64,000 nucleotides of DNA from Rhodanobacteraceae bacterium. Its GTDB lineage: Bacteria > Pseudomonadota > Gammaproteobacteria > Xanthomonadales > Rhodanobacteraceae. The stretch lies in NCBI GenBank assembly GCA_030123585.1, contig CP126120.1:682001-746000 (forward strand), given 5' to 3'. Below, one piece after another: positions 8,617 through 19,075 of this stretch (its first letter is position 1; each line of letters starts with the position of its first letter). Both the position numbers and the translations under genes were made by a program. Below the pieces are notes generated by a model, which saw only the letters and a list, made by a program, of their open reading frames with translations, searched no databases and was not told the DNA's origin.

Positions 8617-9561
8617 TCACAACCGATCCAGCACCGCGCGCAGGTCATCGGGCAATGGCGCGGAAAAACTGTAGGCGCGTTCGCCCAGTTCGAACTCGAA
8701 ACGCGCGGCATGCAGGAACATCCGCTTCAGTCCGAGCGCATGGAAACGCTTGTTGGCTTCGCGCTCGCCGTACTTCGGATCGCCCGCCAGCGGATGGCCC
8801 GCATGCGCGGCGTGCACGCGGATCTGGTGGGTGCGCCCGGTCGCGAGCGCGGCTTCGACCAGGCTTGCATCCGGATAACGCTCGATCTCGCGGAAGAACG
8901 TGAGCGCGGGCTTGCCCTCGTCATCCACCCGAACCATACGCTCGCCGCCCGCGAGCACCGACTTGCGCAGCGGCGCGTTCACGTCGAACTTCGCACGGCG
9001 GAGCTTGCCGGTCATCAGGCACAGGTACTGCTTCTTGGTTTCGCCCGACCGGATCAGATCCTGCACGCCGGTGAGCCCGCGCCGCGAGCGTGCGAACACC
9101 AGCACGCCGGAGGTGTCGCGGTCCAACCGGTGGACAAGTTCCAGATGATCCTGCGGCCGCGCCGCACGCAGCAACTCGATGGCGCCGAACGTGACGCCGC
9201 TGCCGCCGTGGCTGGCGATCCCGGCCGGCTTGTCGATCGCGAGGAAGTCCTTGTCCTCGAAAATCACCGCGCGGCGGATCTCGCCCAGCAGCGCCGCCGG
9301 CGGCGCGCCGGGTTCCGCGCGTTCGGCCACACGAACAGGCGGAATCCGCAGCTGGTCGCCGGCCGCCAGCCGGGTGTCGGGCTTGGCGCGCTTGCCGTTC
9401 ACCCGGACCTGGCCGGTCCGCAGCAAGCGGTAAATATGGGTCTTCGGCACCCCCTTCAGCAGCGCCGCCAGACAGTTGTCGATGCGCTGGCCGTCGCGCT
9501 CGGAACCCACCTGAACGGTTCGCACCGAACTGAAGTCTGTGGCCGAAGTTGCCGTCCCCAT
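8617..9561 (-). CDS. rluC: 23S rRNA pseudouridine synthase RluC
   Basis: 314 residues. It converts uridines 955, 2504 and 2580 (E. coli numbering) of 23S rRNA to pseudouridine. An N-terminal S4 RNA-binding domain (residues 24-75, including IYRLLRTGQVRVNG) precedes the RluA-type catalytic domain, with Asp147 in HRLDRDTSG. The C-terminus has GRTHQIRVHAAHAGHPLAGD. It is divergent from rne, the conserved arrangement in gammaproteobacteria, which separates it from paralogues RluD and RluA. Confidence 0.92.
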   Translation of the reverse strand: MGTATSATDFSSVRTVQVGSERDGQRIDNCLAALLKGVPKTHIYRLLRTGQVRVNGKRAKPDTRLAAGDQLRIPPVRVAERAEPGAPPAALLGEIRRAVIFEDKDFLAIDKPAGIASHGGSGVTFGAIELLRAARPQDHLELVHRLDRDTSGVLVFARSRRGLTGVQDLIRSGETKKQYLCLMTGKLRRAKFDVNAPLRKSVLAGGERMVRVDDEGKPALTFFREIERYPDASLVEAALATGRTHQIRVHAAHAGHPLAGDPKYGEREANKRFHALGLKRMFLHAARFEFELGERAYSFSAPLPDDLRAVLDRL

Positions 9562-9589
9562 TGGAAAAAAACCTTTGCAATGCTAGGAT
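9561..9589 (+). promoter_or_regulatory. Promoter of rne
   Basis: TTGGAA (9561-9566), 17-base spacer, and TAGGAT (9584-9589) preceded by TGC, an extended -10. Transcription would start near 9596, leaving a leader of about 307 bases. The first base of the -35 is also the first base of the divergent rluC start codon. Confidence 0.7.
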
Positions 9590-9595
9590 TGATCC

Positions 9596-9903
9596 GCGTC
9601 AAGCAGGCTCTGGCCCCCACATGGGCGACCCTGTACTCGTTCGCCGCGCGGACAAGGCTTCCGCCTGCCATTCCCGACCGGGAGCAGCCGGCGTCTCGCC
9701 ATCGTAACGTTCGGGTCGATGTTTGCCCACCGTCGCATGACGGCCGGGGGACTCGGGACGCAAACAACCCCGATCATCACTAGCCGGGTCCAGGAAACCG
9801 GATCCGGCGACTGCCGCCAGGCGCGGCACGCGAACCGGCTGGCTGCCCCTCACAAGGCGCCGCCGAAGACGCGCATCGCGCCGGCGACTTCAAGGAATCC
9901 ACA
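9596..9903 (+). promoter_or_regulatory. Long 5' leader of rne
   Basis: The 342-base gap between rluC and rne has no gene. In E. coli a structured rne leader of similar length lets RNase E cleave its own mRNA. A comparable autoregulatory leader is likely here by position and length. I cannot verify conserved hairpins by eye. Confidence 0.5.
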
Positions 9904-12891
9904 ATGAAACGCATGTTGATCAACGCGACTCAGCGTGAGGAGTTGCGTGTGGCCATCGTCGATGGCCAGGCCCTGTACGACCTCGACCTCGAAATCCCCT
10001 CGCGCGAACAGAAGAAGTCGAACATCTACAAGGCCCGCATCACCCGGGTCGAACCTTCCCTCGAAGCCTGCTTCGTCGATTACGGCGCCGAGCGCCACGG
10101 TTTCCTGCCGCTGAAGGAAATCTCGCGCGAGTACTTCACGCCGGGCGTCGACCACAACAAGGCCGGCATCCGCGATCTGTTGAAGGAAGGCCAGCAGTTG
10201 ATCGTGCAGGTCGAGAAGGAGGAACGCGGCAACAAGGGCGCCGCGCTGACCACTTATATCTCGCTGGCCGGCCGCTACATGGTGCTGATGCCCAACAGCC
10301 CGAACGCGGGTGGGGTGTCGCGCCGCATCGAGGGCGAGGATCGCCAGGCGCTGAAGGAAGCGCTGCAGCACATTTCGGTGCCCGAGGAAATGGGCCTGAT
10401 CGTGCGCACCGCCGGCGTCGGCCGCGACGCCGAGGAACTGCAGTGGGACCTCGACTACCTGCTGACGCTGTGGAAGGCCATTTCCGAAGCCGCCGCCGCG
10501 AAGTCTGCACCGTTCCTGATCTACCAGGAATCGAAGCTCTTCATCCGCGCCCTGCGCGACTACCTGCGCGCCGACATCGGTGAAATCCTGATCGACGAGC
10601 CCTCGCTGTACGAGGACGCGAAGCAGTTCATGCAGCAGGTGATGCCCAACAGCCTGCGCAAGCTCAAGCTCTACGACGACACCACCCCGCTGTTCACGCG
10701 CTACCAGATCGAGACCCAGATAGAGAGCGCCTACGACCGCAACGTGCGCCTGCCGTCGGGCGGCTCGATCGTGATCGACCCGACCGAAGCGCTCACCTCG
10801 ATCGACATCAACTCCTCGCGCGCCACCAAGGGCAGCGACATCGAGGACACCGCGTTCCACACCAACTGCGAAGCCGCGGTCGAGATCGCGCGCCAGTTGC
10901 GCATCCGCGACCTCGGCGGCCTGGTGGTGATCGACTTCATCGACATGGAAAGCACGCGCCACCAGCGCGAAGTCGAAGACACATTGCGCGATGCGCTGAA
11001 ACTGGACCGCGCGCGCGTGCAGATCGGGCGCATCTCGCGCTTCGGCCTCTTGGAACTGTCGCGCCAGCGGCTGCGTCCGAGCCTTGAAGAATCCACCCAG
11101 ATCGTGTGTCCGCGCTGCGACGGCCACGGCCGTATCCGCGGCATCGAGTCGCTGTCGCTGTCGGCGCTGCGCCTGATCGAAGAACACGCGATGAAGGAAA
11201 ACACCGGGCAGGTGCTGGTGCAGGCGCCGACCCGGGTGGCCAACTTCCTGCTCAACGAAAAACGTTCCAGCGTGGTCGAGATCGAACTGCGCCACAAGGT
11301 GCACGTGGTGATCGTCGCCGACGAAAACCTGGAAACCCCGCACCTCGAAATCACCCGCATCCGCGAAAGTGAGATGGGCGAGCACGCCAAGCCCAGCTAC
11401 GAGCGGATGACCGAAGTGGCCGCTACGCCGCAGCCGCGCATGGGTGTGGTCGTACACGGCGAGGAACCCGCGGTCAGCGGCATCCAGCGCGCCACGCCGA
11501 TGCCGCAGCGCGAGGAGCCGGACGTGGTAGCGCCTGTCCCGGTCGCCGCTGCGCCCGTCGCGGCACCTCCCGCCGCATCGGGCGGCCTGCTCGGCCGCCT
11601 GTTCGGCTGGTTCCGCGCCGCGCCTGCACAGCAGGAACCCACGCTGGCGGAACTGACACAACCGCAGCGCGTGACGCAAGCCGGCAACGCGCAACGTCGC
11701 GACCGTTCGTCCGAACGCCGCGCGGAAGGTTCGCACAATGGCGCGCGCCGCAACGGCCACGATCGCGATGGCGATTCGCGTCGCGGCCGCCAGCAGCCAT
11801 CGAAAGGCGCGCAAGCCAAGCCGAACAAAGCGCGCGCGGACGATTCGCAACGGCCGCCGCGCCAGGGCCAGAAACCGGCCGCATCCGCGGCGGCGAAGCC
11901 TGCCGTCGAATCGCACGCCCAGGAAACCAAGCCTGTACGCGCCGAGCCGGCGACGGCTCGGCAGGAAAGCCAACGTCCCACTGCGGTACAGCCTGCTGCG
12001 GTGCCGGCTGCAGACACCGTAACCACGAAACCCGCGGAAGCAACCGCCGTCGCCGCGGAAGCGAACGCCACGGCGGGCGCTGCGTCCGCAGGCGAGGCAG
12101 CTACCGGCAAACGCCGGCGTGGACGCCGCGGCGGGCGCCGCCGCAAACACGCGACCGCACAGAATGGCAACCTGCCCGGCTCGCCGCGCGACATCGACGA
12201 TGAAGACGCCGATCATAATCATGCAGCGTCCCTCGCAGCGCCGTCCGCCGCTCCGATCACACCGCCCGTGAACCGCGCGGCCGACGCGCCGTCCGCGACA
12301 ACGGCTCCGTCGACACCTTCCATCGCTCCGGCACCCGCGAACACACCATCCACCGCGCCGCTGTTCGCCGCAACCGAACACAAACCGGATGCGCCGGCGC
12401 CCACCATCCGGTTCCCGCAGCCCGCCGCCGTGGCGAGCCCCCAGCCTGCCGCCGCGGTGCAAGCCCCGGTGCCTGTGTCCATTCCCGCGCAGCAGGTTGC
12501 GCCGATGGCACCCTCGCCGGTCGCCCCGCCGGCCACGATGCCATCGCCCCCTGTGTCGCCCGCGGCGGCCGCGCGCGCACCGCAACCTGCGCACGCGCCG
12601 GAGCCCATCATCGCCACGCCGCCGCCCGCAGTGACTGCTCCGGTCAGCCCGACCGTGCCGAGCGCACCGAAAGTCGAACCCGTCACGCCGTCGCTGTTCG
12701 CGGCGCCCCCCCCGGCGCGTCCGGCCACGCAAGCGTTGCCGCGCCATCCGGCCATTCCGACCCAACGCCCATTGTCCGGCGCGATACGGCCGATCCTGGC
12801 GCCGAGCGTGCCGACGGCCGCGACGCCTCCTCCCAATCCGGCGCCTGCGGAAACCAGGCCGTCCTCACCGGACAAGGACGCCGCGGAATAG
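9904..12891 (+). CDS. rne: Ribonuclease E
   Basis: 995 residues. This endoribonuclease is central to mRNA decay and tRNA/rRNA processing. Residues 1-510 are the catalytic half: [18 protein letters not shown], an S1 domain from about residue 39 ([21 protein letters not shown]), the magnesium-site Asps in [17 protein letters not shown] and VVIDFIDME, and the zinc-link CPRC at residues 402-405. The C-terminal half is low-complexity, rich in Pro, Ala and Arg, with an arginine-rich RNA-binding block ([14 protein letters not shown]), as in degradosome scaffolds. Partner-binding microdomains cannot be assigned by eye. It ends convergent with the response regulator gene. Confidence 0.96.
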   Translation: MKRMLINATQREELRVAIVDGQALYDLDLEIPSREQKKSNIYKARITRVEPSLEACFVDYGAERHGFLPLKEISREYFTPGVDHNKAGIRDLLKEGQQLIVQVEKEERGNKGAALTTYISLAGRYMVLMPNSPNAGGVSRRIEGEDRQALKEALQHISVPEEMGLIVRTAGVGRDAEELQWDLDYLLTLWKAISEAAAAKSAPFLIYQESKLFIRALRDYLRADIGEILIDEPSLYEDAKQFMQQVMPNSLRKLKLYDDTTPLFTRYQIETQIESAYDRNVRLPSGGSIVIDPTEALTSIDINSSRATKGSDIEDTAFHTNCEAAVEIARQLRIRDLGGLVVIDFIDMESTRHQREVEDTLRDALKLDRARVQIGRISRFGLLELSRQRLRPSLEESTQIVCPRCDGHGRIRGIESLSLSALRLIEEHAMKENTGQVLVQAPTRVANFLLNEKRSSVVEIELRHKVHVVIVADENLETPHLEITRIRESEMGEHAKPSYERMTEVAATPQPRMGVVVHGEEPAVSGIQRATPMPQREEPDVVAPVPVAAAPVAAPPAASGGLLGRLFGWFRAAPAQQEPTLAELTQPQRVTQAGNAQRRDRSSERRAEGSHNGARRNGHDRDGDSRRGRQQPSKGAQAKPNKARADDSQRPPRQGQKPAASAAAKPAVESHAQETKPVRAEPATARQESQRPTAVQPAAVPAADTVTTKPAEATAVAAEANATAGAASAGEAATGKRRRGRRGGRRRKHATAQNGNLPGSPRDIDDEDADHNHAASLAAPSAAPITPPVNRAADAPSATTAPSTPSIAPAPANTPSTAPLFAATEHKPDAPAPTIRFPQPAAVASPQPAAAVQAPVPVSIPAQQVAPMAPSPVAPPATMPSPPVSPAAAARAPQPAHAPEPIIATPPPAVTAPVSPTVPSAPKVEPVTPSLFAAPPPARPATQALPRHPAIPTQRPLSGAIRPILAPSVPTAATPPPNPAPAETRPSSPDKDAAE

Positions 12892-12904
12892 CCTGCATCG
12901 ATGC

Positions 12905-12938
12905 GCCCGCTCGCGCTCCAGTGTGGAACGCGGGCGGC
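12905..12938. terminator. Hairpin between convergent rne and response regulator
   Basis: CGCCCGC and GCGGGCG pair around an inner TCCA-GTG-TGGA hairpin in the 64-base convergent gap. No T-tract is seen on either strand, so a terminator role is a guess. Confidence 0.3.
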
Positions 12939-12955
12939 GACGGCGCGATGACGGA

Positions 12956-13612
12956 TCAGGCTTTTCCCGCTTGCGACGGCTGTTCGCCCAGCAGGCCGTG
13001 CGCGGACAGCACGTGCTCCAGGGCAATGGTGTGCGCAACGCCCAGCTTCTCGAACAGGCGTTGCTTGTAGGTCGACACCGTCTTGGCGCTCAGGTGCAGG
13101 CGATTTGCGACTTCGTTGACCGCAAGCCCGCGCGCCAGCATCAGCGCCACTTCCAGTTCGCGCGACGACAGCGACTCCAGCGGCGAGCCTTCGCCGTCCA
13201 CCGTCGCCAGCGCCATTTCGCGCGCGATGGTCGCATCGAGGTAACGCCGCCCCTGCGCGACCGTGCGCACCGCCTGCAGCAATTCTTCCGACGGACAGCC
13301 CTTGGTGAGATAGCCCAGCGCCCCGGATTGCAGCAGGCGGCGCGGGAATTGCGCATCCTGCACGATGGTGAGAATCACGATGTGGGTCGCGAGGCGCGCG
13401 CGCTGCACGCGTTCGGTCAGTTCGATGCCGCTCATGCCCGGCATGTGCACGTCGATCAACGCCACGTCGGGCTTGGCCGAGCGGATCAGCCGCAAACCGT
13501 CTTCCGCGTTGCTGGCCTCGCCCAGCACTTCGATGTCGGGCTGCCCGGACAGGATCAGGCGGAACCCCGAACGCACCAGTTCATGATCGTCCACCAACAC
13601 CACGCGGATCAT
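12956..13612 (-). CDS. LuxR/FixJ-type response regulator, GacA/UvrY-like
   Basis: 218 residues. The receiver domain (1-120) has acidic DD at 8-9, phosphoacceptor Asp54 in [12 protein letters not shown], and the conserved Lys in YLTKG. The LuxR-type helix-turn-helix (about 145-210) reads [22 protein letters not shown]...[20 protein letters not shown]. The sequence is closest in feel to GacA/UvrY, which control small regulatory RNAs of the Csr system. The uvrC gene usually downstream of uvrY is not here, so I give no symbol. The ATG at 13612 has a strong GGGGAG six bases upstream. Confidence 0.85.
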   Translation of the reverse strand: MIRVVLVDDHELVRSGFRLILSGQPDIEVLGEASNAEDGLRLIRSAKPDVALIDVHMPGMSGIELTERVQRARLATHIVILTIVQDAQFPRRLLQSGALGYLTKGCPSEELLQAVRTVAQGRRYLDATIAREMALATVDGEGSPLESLSSRELEVALMLARGLAVNEVANRLHLSAKTVSTYKQRLFEKLGVAHTIALEHVLSAHGLLGEQPSQAGKA

Positions 13613-13692
13613 GCAGATCTCCCCAGACTGCGCCGATGCGGGTTGCGGACAACCCTAAACTGCCCACCCGGCGATTTCAAGTATGCGGCCGC

Positions 13693-13698
13693 TACAAT
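13693..13698 (+). promoter_or_regulatory. Putative -10 box of the Cds1-like gene (leaderless)
   Basis: TACAAT lies exactly six bases before the ATG at 13705, with no Shine-Dalgarno. No clear -35 is visible at 16-18 bases. Confidence 0.5.
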
Positions 13699-13704
13699 CC
13701 GCGG

Positions 13705-14766
13705 ATGCACGCATGGACCCGCCACGCGATCGCGACGCTCGAAGCCGAAGCCGCGCGTTCGGCCGACACCCACCTGATCCGCCTCGACCTGCCGGCGTTT
13801 CCGGGCATCCCGCTGTACTTCAAGGACGAGTCGGTGCACCCCACCGGCAGCCTCAAGCACCGGCTGGGGCGCTCGCTGTTCCTGTACGCGATCTGCAACG
13901 GCTGGCTCGAACGCGACCGTCCCGTGATCGAGGCGTCCAGCGGCAGCACCGCGATTTCCGAAGCGTATTTCGCGCGCCTGCTGGCACTGCCGTTCATCGC
14001 GGTGATGCCGCAGCACACCTCGAAGGAGAAGATCGCGCAGATCGAATTCTTCGGCGGCATGTGCCACCTGATCGAGGGCACCGACGTGTACGGCGCGGCG
14101 CAGAAACTCGCGGACGAACGCGGCGGGCATTACATGGACCAGTTCACCTACGCCGAACGCGCCACCGACTGGCGCGGCAACAACAACATCGCCGAATCGA
14201 TCTTCCGCCAGATGCAGCGCGAACCCGATCCGGTTCCGCGCTGGATCGTGGTCGGTGCCGGCACCGGCGGCACCTCGGCCACGCTGGGACGCTACATCCG
14301 CTACGGCTGCGCGCAACGCGGCGAGACCAGGCTGGCAGTGGTCGATCCCGAGAACTCGGTGTTCCACGACTACTACCACGGCGGCGACGCGACGCTGACG
14401 CTCGCGCGCGGCTCGCGCATCGAAGGCATCGGCCGCCCGCGCGTCGAGCCTTCGTTCCTGCCCAGCGTGATCGACCGGATGATCCGGGTCGAGGACGCCG
14501 ACAGCATGGCCGCGCTGCGCGTGCTGGAGAAATTGCTCGGGCGCCGTTGCGGCGGTTCCACCGGCACCAACTTCGTGGGCGCGCTGCAACTGATGGCCGA
14601 AATGAAGGCGGCCGGCGAAACCGGCCCGGTGGTGACGCTGATCTGCGACGGCGGCGAACGCTACGCGGGCACGTATTACAACGACGCGTGGCTGGCGGCC
14701 GAACATCTCGACATCGCGGCCGCCCGCAACAAACTCATGCGGCTTGCCCACACCGGCGAAGCCTGA
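13705..14766 (+). CDS. PLP-dependent L-cysteine desulfhydrase, Cds1-like
   Basis: 353 residues, cysteine synthase/cystathionine beta-synthase fold type II. The PLP Lys is Lys51 in [22 protein letters not shown], the block typical of the Cds1 subfamily, whose members release H2S and pyruvate from cysteine. The phosphate-binding loop is GAGTGGTS; the substrate loop is [13 protein letters not shown]. The frame is open from 13636, but the ATG at 13705 fits the family start and the -10 position. The FUSC gene follows after 29 bases. A plain cysteine synthase is less likely, because the loop lacks the usual TSGNTG. Confidence 0.82.
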   Translation: MHAWTRHAIATLEAEAARSADTHLIRLDLPAFPGIPLYFKDESVHPTGSLKHRLGRSLFLYAICNGWLERDRPVIEASSGSTAISEAYFARLLALPFIAVMPQHTSKEKIAQIEFFGGMCHLIEGTDVYGAAQKLADERGGHYMDQFTYAERATDWRGNNNIAESIFRQMQREPDPVPRWIVVGAGTGGTSATLGRYIRYGCAQRGETRLAVVDPENSVFHDYYHGGDATLTLARGSRIEGIGRPRVEPSFLPSVIDRMIRVEDADSMAALRVLEKLLGRRCGGSTGTNFVGALQLMAEMKAAGETGPVVTLICDGGERYAGTYYNDAWLAAEHLDIAAARNKLMRLAHTGEA

Positions 14767-14783
14767 TCCCGGCTTGCTTCGGG

Positions 14784-14789
14784 CACAAT
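14784..14789 (+). promoter_or_regulatory. Putative -10 box of the FUSC gene (leaderless)
   Basis: CACAAT ends six bases before the ATG at 14796, the same geometry as four other genes in the window. It is a weaker hexamer than the others, and read-through from the upstream gene is also possible. Confidence 0.3.
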
Positions 14790-14795
14790 GCGCGG

Positions 14796-16862
14796 ATGAC
14801 CCTCGCCGCGCGCCTGCAACACCGTCCCCTGCTGCACGCGCTGGTGCACACCGGCAAGCGCGATACGCCGTGGGCGGTGGCCTTGCGCAATACCGCGGCG
14901 GTCGTGCTGCCGCTGGCGGTCGGCGCGTGGACCGACCACCTGTTCGCCGGCCTCGGCATTTCCGCCGGCGCACTCAACACCATGTTCGCCGACCAGCCGG
15001 GGCCGTACCGGCTGCGACTGCGGCGGATGCTGCTGACCGCGCTCGCGGCCGGTGTCGCGGCCTTCGCGGGTTCGGTGCTCGGGCAATGGCCGCCCGCGTT
15101 GCTGGTTGGCGCGGCGCTGTGGGCGTTCGGCGCGTCGTTGCTAGTCGCGATCGACGTGCACGCCACCCGCGCGGGCCTGACCAGCCTGATCCTGCTGGTG
15201 ATCATGGGCGCCGATCCGCACGCGCCGGCCGCGGCGCTGCCTGCGGCGGCGCTGATCTTCGCCGGCGGCGTATTGCAGACGCTGTTCGCGATCGCCGCAT
15301 GGCCGCTGCAGCGCTACCGGCCGGAGCGGCTGGCACTGGCGCAGGCGTTCCACGCGCTGGCCGAATTCGCGCGATCCGGCGTGGCGTCCGGCGAGGCGGT
15401 AGCGCTGCCGCCCTCGCTCAATGATCTGCAAGCGACGCTGTTCGGCGCGGGCCGTGCGCGCGGCCGCGCGGTCGAAGCGTTCCGCGTACTGGCGGAGTTG
15501 GCCGAGCGCATCCGCCTCGAACTGTTCGCGCTGGCCCACCAGCAATCGCAATGCGAATCCTCGTCCTTGCGCGAAGCGCTGGCCAGGCTGCGCGCGGCCG
15601 CCGCGGACGTGCTGGCGACGATCGTGGGCTCGCTCGAACAGGCCGCGCCGCCGCGACCCGACGCGGCGCTCGCCGCCTACGCCGCCGCCGCGGCCGTCGT
15701 CGAATCCGGGCCGCCGACGGCGGAAACCGGCATCGTCGCCGCGCGCGTTGCCGCGCTCGGCGGACAGTTGCGCGCCGCCGTGCGCAACGCCGACACCGCC
15801 GGCAGCCGCGGCGAGATCCGCGCGCAACGCGCGGAATACCGCCTGCCGCGGGCGCTGCAATCCGCCAACCCGTTCGCGACCCTGCGCGCCAACCTGCGGC
15901 TGTCCTCGCCGGCCTGCCGCCACGCGCTGCGCTGCAGCGTGTGCATCGCGATCGCGCTGGGGCTGTCGCACCTCCTGCCCTTGTCGCGCGGCTACTGGCT
16001 GCCGATGACGGTCGCGATCGTGTTGCGCGCGGACTTCGGCGCCACCTGGCGGATCGGTCTGCTGCGCGTGCTCGGCACGCTGGGCGGATTGTTCCTGACC
16101 ACCGCGGTGCTGCACTTCGGCGGCGTCGGCAATTTCTGGATCGCGCTGGCCCTGATGGCGGTGCTGTGCTTCGCCTTCCGCGAACTCGCCTCCGTGCACT
16201 ACGGCATCGCGGTGGTGTGCCTGACCGGCCTGGTGGTGATCCTGCTGTCGTTCTACGGCATCCCGGCCGAGGCTTCGGTGCAGGCGCGCGCCATCGACAC
16301 CGCGCTCGGCAGCGCGCTGGCGCTGCTGGCCTATCTGGTATGGCCGACCTGGGAACGCGGCCGCGAGCGCGAAGTGCTGGCACGGATGCTGGAGGCCTAT
16401 CGCGACTACCTCGCCGCGGTGGTGCGCGGCGATGCCCGCACGCGCCGCGAAACCCGGGTGGCCGCGCGTGCCGCGCGCAGCAGCGCGCAGGCTTCGCTGG
16501 ACCGCCTGCGCGCGGAGCCCGCCAGCCGGATCAACCTGCCGCGCGCCGAAGCGCTGGTCGCGCAGGCCAACCGGTTGATCCGCGCCGCGATGGCGCTGGA
16601 AGCGGCGCGCGGCAACGCCGAAATACCCTCGAGTCCGGAGCTGGATGCTTTCACGCAAGCCTGCGACGCCGCCCTGCACGAATGCGCCGATGCGCTGCGG
16701 GAAGCACGCCCGCCGCAAGGTGACTGGCCGCTGCGCAAACTGCAGCGCGCGCTGGCGGCTGCGCCGGCGCAGCAGCGCGACGCGATCCATGCCAGCCTGC
16801 TCGATGCCAGCGATCGCGTCGTCGACGCGATCGACTCGATGCTGCACGTGCTGAAGCCGTAG
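14796..16862 (+). CDS. FUSC family inner-membrane protein
   Basis: 688 residues. Two membrane blocks (about residues 25-165 and 385-510) each hold five to six hydrophobic helices; the second contains the FUSC-type stretch SRGYWLPMTVAIVLRADFGATWRIGLLRVLGT. Cytoplasmic helical regions rich in Ala and Arg follow each block. This is the FUSC/YccS/AaeB plan, linked to efflux of aromatic acids, but the substrate is unknown. The start is the ATG at 14796, after a long artificial open frame. The TAG stop lies within a GTAGGAGCGCG repeat. Confidence 0.85.
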   Translation: MTLAARLQHRPLLHALVHTGKRDTPWAVALRNTAAVVLPLAVGAWTDHLFAGLGISAGALNTMFADQPGPYRLRLRRMLLTALAAGVAAFAGSVLGQWPPALLVGAALWAFGASLLVAIDVHATRAGLTSLILLVIMGADPHAPAAALPAAALIFAGGVLQTLFAIAAWPLQRYRPERLALAQAFHALAEFARSGVASGEAVALPPSLNDLQATLFGAGRARGRAVEAFRVLAELAERIRLELFALAHQQSQCESSSLREALARLRAAAADVLATIVGSLEQAAPPRPDAALAAYAAAAAVVESGPPTAETGIVAARVAALGGQLRAAVRNADTAGSRGEIRAQRAEYRLPRALQSANPFATLRANLRLSSPACRHALRCSVCIAIALGLSHLLPLSRGYWLPMTVAIVLRADFGATWRIGLLRVLGTLGGLFLTTAVLHFGGVGNFWIALALMAVLCFAFRELASVHYGIAVVCLTGLVVILLSFYGIPAEASVQARAIDTALGSALALLAYLVWPTWERGREREVLARMLEAYRDYLAAVVRGDARTRRETRVAARAARSSAQASLDRLRAEPASRINLPRAEALVAQANRLIRAAMALEAARGNAEIPSSPELDAFTQACDAALHECADALREARPPQGDWPLRKLQRALAAAPAQQRDAIHASLLDASDRVVDAIDSMLHVLKP

Positions 16863-16990
16863 GAGCGCGCCGTGCGCGCGATGGTGATCGCGGACGTGGG
16901 CGGTTCCCACGGGTAGGAGGGCCGGAAGGCCCGACCAAAGCCGCCATCCATGGCCAAGAGCCCCGTGGTCGCGGCTGCCGCCGCTCCTAC
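16859..16990. repeat. GTAGGAGCGCG-type palindromic repeat
   Basis: It opens with CGTAGGAGCGCGCCGTGCGCGCGATG and closes with CCGCTCCTACA, the inverted counterpart. A partial copy (GGCAGGAGCGCGCC) follows at 17000, and another lies at 18973-18996. This looks like the REP-type family common in xanthomonads and pseudomonads. It fills most of the gap between the convergent FUSC and TPR genes. Confidence 0.65.
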
Positions 16991-17051
16991 ACGAGCCACG
17001 GCAGGAGCGCGCCCCAGATCAGGTCCGGGACAGGCTCTGCGCGCGACGGAA

Positions 17052-18848
17052 TCATCTCATCGCCACCGCATCGGTGGTGGTGGGCAAACCGACCTTTTTG
17101 CAGAACGCGGCGAAGCGCGGGTCGTCGCGGTAGCGCAGGATGAAGGGATCGAACAACAGATTGCTGATGCCGGGGTCGCGTACCTTCCAGGCATGATCCA
17201 GCCATTTGAACATGTTGTCCGGGTCGCGGCGCAGCGCATAGACCTCGGCGATCTGGTAGGGAGCGCCATCGGCATTTTTGGCGATCAGGTTTTTCAGCGC
17301 CGCATCGGCGGCCTTGCGGTCGGACCCGATCTGCAGGGCCAAAGCCATCGCGTAGTCGTGCCAGACACTCGGCGGCTCCTTTTGCGCGGCGGCCAACGCG
17401 CCCTTGGCATCGCCGCGCAAGATTTCGATGATGGCGAGCTGTTCGTGATAAGCGACAGCATCCGGCTGCAAGGCAACCGAGGTGTTCGCGGCTTGGGTCG
17501 CCCCATCCAGTTTGTCCAGCGCGGCGAGGTAAGTCGCCAGCCACGAGTACCAGTTCGCATTGCGCGGATTGCTGTCCAGTGCCTGGCGGGTCAGATCCAC
17601 CGCCCGCTGCGTCTGGCCGAGCGTCGCCAGGATGTTGCCGAGGGAAGTTTTTGCATATGCATCATCAGGGGCCAGTTGCAGCGCGCGCCGATACTCGGCC
17701 TCGGCGCGGCGCCAGTCCATGTCCGCGTTCTGAAGCAGATACGCGCGTGCGTGATGGGCCAGCGACGAATCCGTGTCCAGCTTCAGCGCGGTATCCGCGG
17801 CAACGCGCGCCTCGGTGTAGGCGCGTTGCGCCTCCGCACTGTAGAGGTATTGACCAGCGAGACTAGCCCATGCCCGCGACAACTGGGCGTACGCTGCCGC
17901 GTAGCGCGGGTCGAGATGGACCGCTTTCTCGAAATCCGTGATGGCAGCGCGCAGGCTCGCTTCGGTGCCGAGGCTATATCCACTGATCCCTCGAAGATAC
18001 GCGGTGTAGGCATCCAGATTGCCGCTTGGTGGCCGATCGCTCTGCACCACCGCGCCGGGCGCGGTCAGCAGCTTGGCTTTCAGCGCATCGGCCACGGAAT
18101 GGGTGATGGCATCCTGCAGCGCGAACAAATCCTTGTAGGGTTTGTCGTAGCGCTGCGTCCACAGCACCGTGCCGTCGGCCGCGTTGACCAGCGTCGCGGT
18201 GATGCGCACCTCGTCGCCCGCGCGCTGCACGCTGCCTTCCAGCAGATGCGCGACGCCGAGCAACTTGCCGATCTCGGCCGACGTGTCCTTGCTGTCGCGG
18301 AACTGGAACGCGGAGTTGCGGCTGATGACTTTCAAGCCCGAGAATTGCGACAGCGCGGTGATCAGGTCCTCCGAAAGACCGTCGGAAAAGAATTGCTCGC
18401 TCTTCTCGCCTTCGTTCGCGAACGGTAACACCGCGACGGATTTCGCGGGGATGGACTCCGGCGATGGAACGGGCACGCTCGCGGCAGCGGCTTGCGGCAC
18501 CGGCGGTTTCGGCACCGCGGCGACGGCTGGCTGCACCGTTGCCTGCGGCGATCGCGCGTAAATCCACAACGCCCCGCCGCCGATCGCCAGCAGCAGCGCG
18601 ATGATCACTAGTTCCGTGCCGCCCACGCGCTGTGCGCCACGCTCGCCGTGATACCACGCCAGCACCAGCGCCACGAAGAAACCAATCGCCAGAGCCAGGA
18701 TGATCAGCTTTTCGATCCGGTCCGGCCAGCCGAAGCGCTGCGCCACCACGTCCAGTACCTGCACGAACGCGAACGCCGCGGCGACGTAGGCCAACGCCCA
18801 CTGCACCAGCTTGCGTTGCTTGAGCCTGACCCAGAAACCGTCGCTCAC
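17052..18848 (-). CDS. Membrane-anchored TolB-like domain / TPR protein
   Basis: 598 residues. Helices at about residues 13-32, 42-60 and 75-95 anchor the protein. A TolB-like domain follows (KSVAVLPFANEGEKSEQFFSDGLSEDLITALSQ, then SRNSAFQFRD and GVAHLLEGSVQR), seen in many xanthomonad proteins fused to cyclase, winged-helix or TPR regions. The C-terminal half has several TPR repeats (DPRYAAAYAQLSRAWASLA; APDDAYAKTSLGNILATLG). The function is unknown. I choose the GTG at 18848 because GGGGA lies five bases upstream and the N-terminus then starts just before the first helix. Confidence 0.8.
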   Translation of the reverse strand: MSDGFWVRLKQRKLVQWALAYVAAAFAFVQVLDVVAQRFGWPDRIEKLIILALAIGFFVALVLAWYHGERGAQRVGGTELVIIALLLAIGGGALWIYARSPQATVQPAVAAVPKPPVPQAAAASVPVPSPESIPAKSVAVLPFANEGEKSEQFFSDGLSEDLITALSQFSGLKVISRNSAFQFRDSKDTSAEIGKLLGVAHLLEGSVQRAGDEVRITATLVNAADGTVLWTQRYDKPYKDLFALQDAITHSVADALKAKLLTAPGAVVQSDRPPSGNLDAYTAYLRGISGYSLGTEASLRAAITDFEKAVHLDPRYAAAYAQLSRAWASLAGQYLYSAEAQRAYTEARVAADTALKLDTDSSLAHHARAYLLQNADMDWRRAEAEYRRALQLAPDDAYAKTSLGNILATLGQTQRAVDLTRQALDSNPRNANWYSWLATYLAALDKLDGATQAANTSVALQPDAVAYHEQLAIIEILRGDAKGALAAAQKEPPSVWHDYAMALALQIGSDRKAADAALKNLIAKNADGAPYQIAEVYALRRDPDNMFKWLDHAWKVRDPGISNLLFDPFILRYRDDPRFAAFCKKVGLPTTTDAVAMR

Positions 18849-18972
18849 CCTGATCCCCAATCGCGCGCCATTCGCCAATGATGCCGCAATTCGGCGTGCG
18901 ATGAGCAGCTGGACTGGATCGCGGCCAACAGAAAAGGCGGCGCTGTGCACCGACCCGCTCTCACTTCCACGC

Positions 18973-18996
18973 GAACCGTTGCAGGAGCGCGCCATG
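18973..18996. repeat. Partial GCAGGAGCGCGCC repeat
   Basis: TTGCAGGAGCGCGCCATGCGCATG in the 227-base divergent gap between the TPR gene and the kynurenine operon; related to 16859-16990. Apart from this and the -10 box at 19064 the gap holds nothing I recognise. Confidence 0.45.
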
Positions 18997-19063
18997 CGCA
19001 TGACCGCCGCACCGAAACTCTGCCGCCGGCATGGACCGCTCCAGCTAATGACCGCACGTCGCC

Positions 19064-19069
19064 TATACT
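19064..19069 (+). promoter_or_regulatory. Putative -10 box of the kynurenine operon (leaderless)
   Basis: TATACT is five of six bases of the consensus and ends exactly six bases before the ATG at 19076. There is no Shine-Dalgarno. The -35 region is weak. Confidence 0.55.
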
Positions 19070-19075
19070 TGCAGC

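Noticed and set aside
9850..12765. Open frame of 971 codons antisense to rne
   Set aside because: Arg/Gly-rich composition mirrors the rne codons; no motifs, and rne is certain.
16950..18428. Plus-strand open frame opposite the TolB/TPR gene
   Set aside because: The minus-strand frame has TolB-like and TPR motifs; the plus frame has none and begins in a repeat.
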